From: Paraliobacillus quinghaiensis
Lineage (GTDB): Bacteria; Bacillota; Bacilli; Bacillales; Amphibacillaceae
Assembly: GCF_003426025.1 (NCBI RefSeq)
Contig: NZ_QJSH01000013.1
Location: 26,871 to 90,870, forward strand
DNA: 64,000 nt
Direction of reading: 5' to 3'
Positions 63,875 through 64,000 of the stretch are shown one piece after another. The notes beneath the pieces are model-generated. The model did not search any database, had not been told where the DNA came from, and was given only the letters and a program-made list of their open reading frames with translations. Positions within the stretch are counted from its first letter, which is position 1; each line of letters starts with the position of its first letter. A program made the position numbers and the translations under genes.

Positions 63875-64000
63875 TAGTTAAGTCCTCGATCTATTAGTAT
63901 TCGTCAGCTACACGTGTCACCACGCTTCCACCTCGAACCTATCAACCTCATCGTCTCTGAGGGATCTTACTCTAAATGATGAGAAGTCTCATCTTGAGGG
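63875..64000 (-). rRNA. rrl: 23S ribosomal RNA, 3' end (partial)
   Basis: The last ~126 nt of 23S rRNA on the minus strand, ending in GCTGACGAATACTAATAG then GATCGAGGACTTAAC, the conserved Bacillus 23S terminus. The gene continues past the window's right edge. The exact 3' nucleotide is estimated. Confidence 0.95.

Overview
The window is a low-GC Bacillaceae (Bacillota) chromosome segment. The evidence is the canonical Bacillus gene order ctsR-mcsA-mcsB-clpC-radA-yacL-ispD-ispF-gltX-cysE-cysS-mrnC-rlmB-rae1-sigH-rpmG-secE-nusG-rplKA-rplJL-rsmC-rpoBC-rplGB-rpsL-rpsG-fusA-tuf, then S10-spc-alpha, ecfA1-ecfA2-ecfT-truA-rplM-rpsI. Strong AGGAGG ribosome binding sites, GTG/TTG starts, T-box and CtsR regulation and intrinsic terminators fit the same group. 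I cannot name the genus from sequence alone. Nearly everything from about 5 kb to 60 kb lies on the minus strand, so operons read right to left.

Layout. 1-4.9 kb: one end of an integrated element. It has a tyrosine integrase (plus strand), a divergent excisionase-like wHTH gene, a primase-polymerase, a DUF3987 helicase-like gene and an unknown small gene; the other end is outside the window. It abuts the 3' end of rpsI. 4.9-24.8 kb: rpsI back to rpsJ (S10-spc-alpha region), including ecfA1A2T, truA, rpoA, infA, adk and secY. The methionine aminopeptidase gene expected between adk and the KOW gene survives only as a decayed relic. 24.9-42.3 kb: tuf, fusA, rpsG, rpsL, rplGB, rpoC, rpoB, rsmC, rplL, rplJ, rplA, rplK, nusG, secE, rpmG. 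42.3-58 kb: sigH through ctsR, with a Cys T-box before cysE-cysS. 58-60 kb: an MgtC-family membrane protein and a DegV protein. 60.5-63.5 kb: plus-strand pgmB and maltose phosphorylase. 63.7-64 kb: 5S rRNA and the 3' end of 23S rRNA, minus strand.

Functionally this is the transcription/translation core with its quality-control (CtsR/Mcs/ClpC) and isoprenoid, cysteine and folding-independent supply genes. Regulation visible in the DNA includes well-formed sigma-A promoters, L13, S10 and L10 leaders, a Cys T-box, a CtsR operator and several intra-operon terminators.

The least ordinary parts are the element at rpsI with a possible attenuator at its left edge, the map pseudogene, the ~400-nt rpoB leader with two terminator-like hairpins, a two-copy ~170-bp palindromic repeat, and structured repeats before rplM and cysE.
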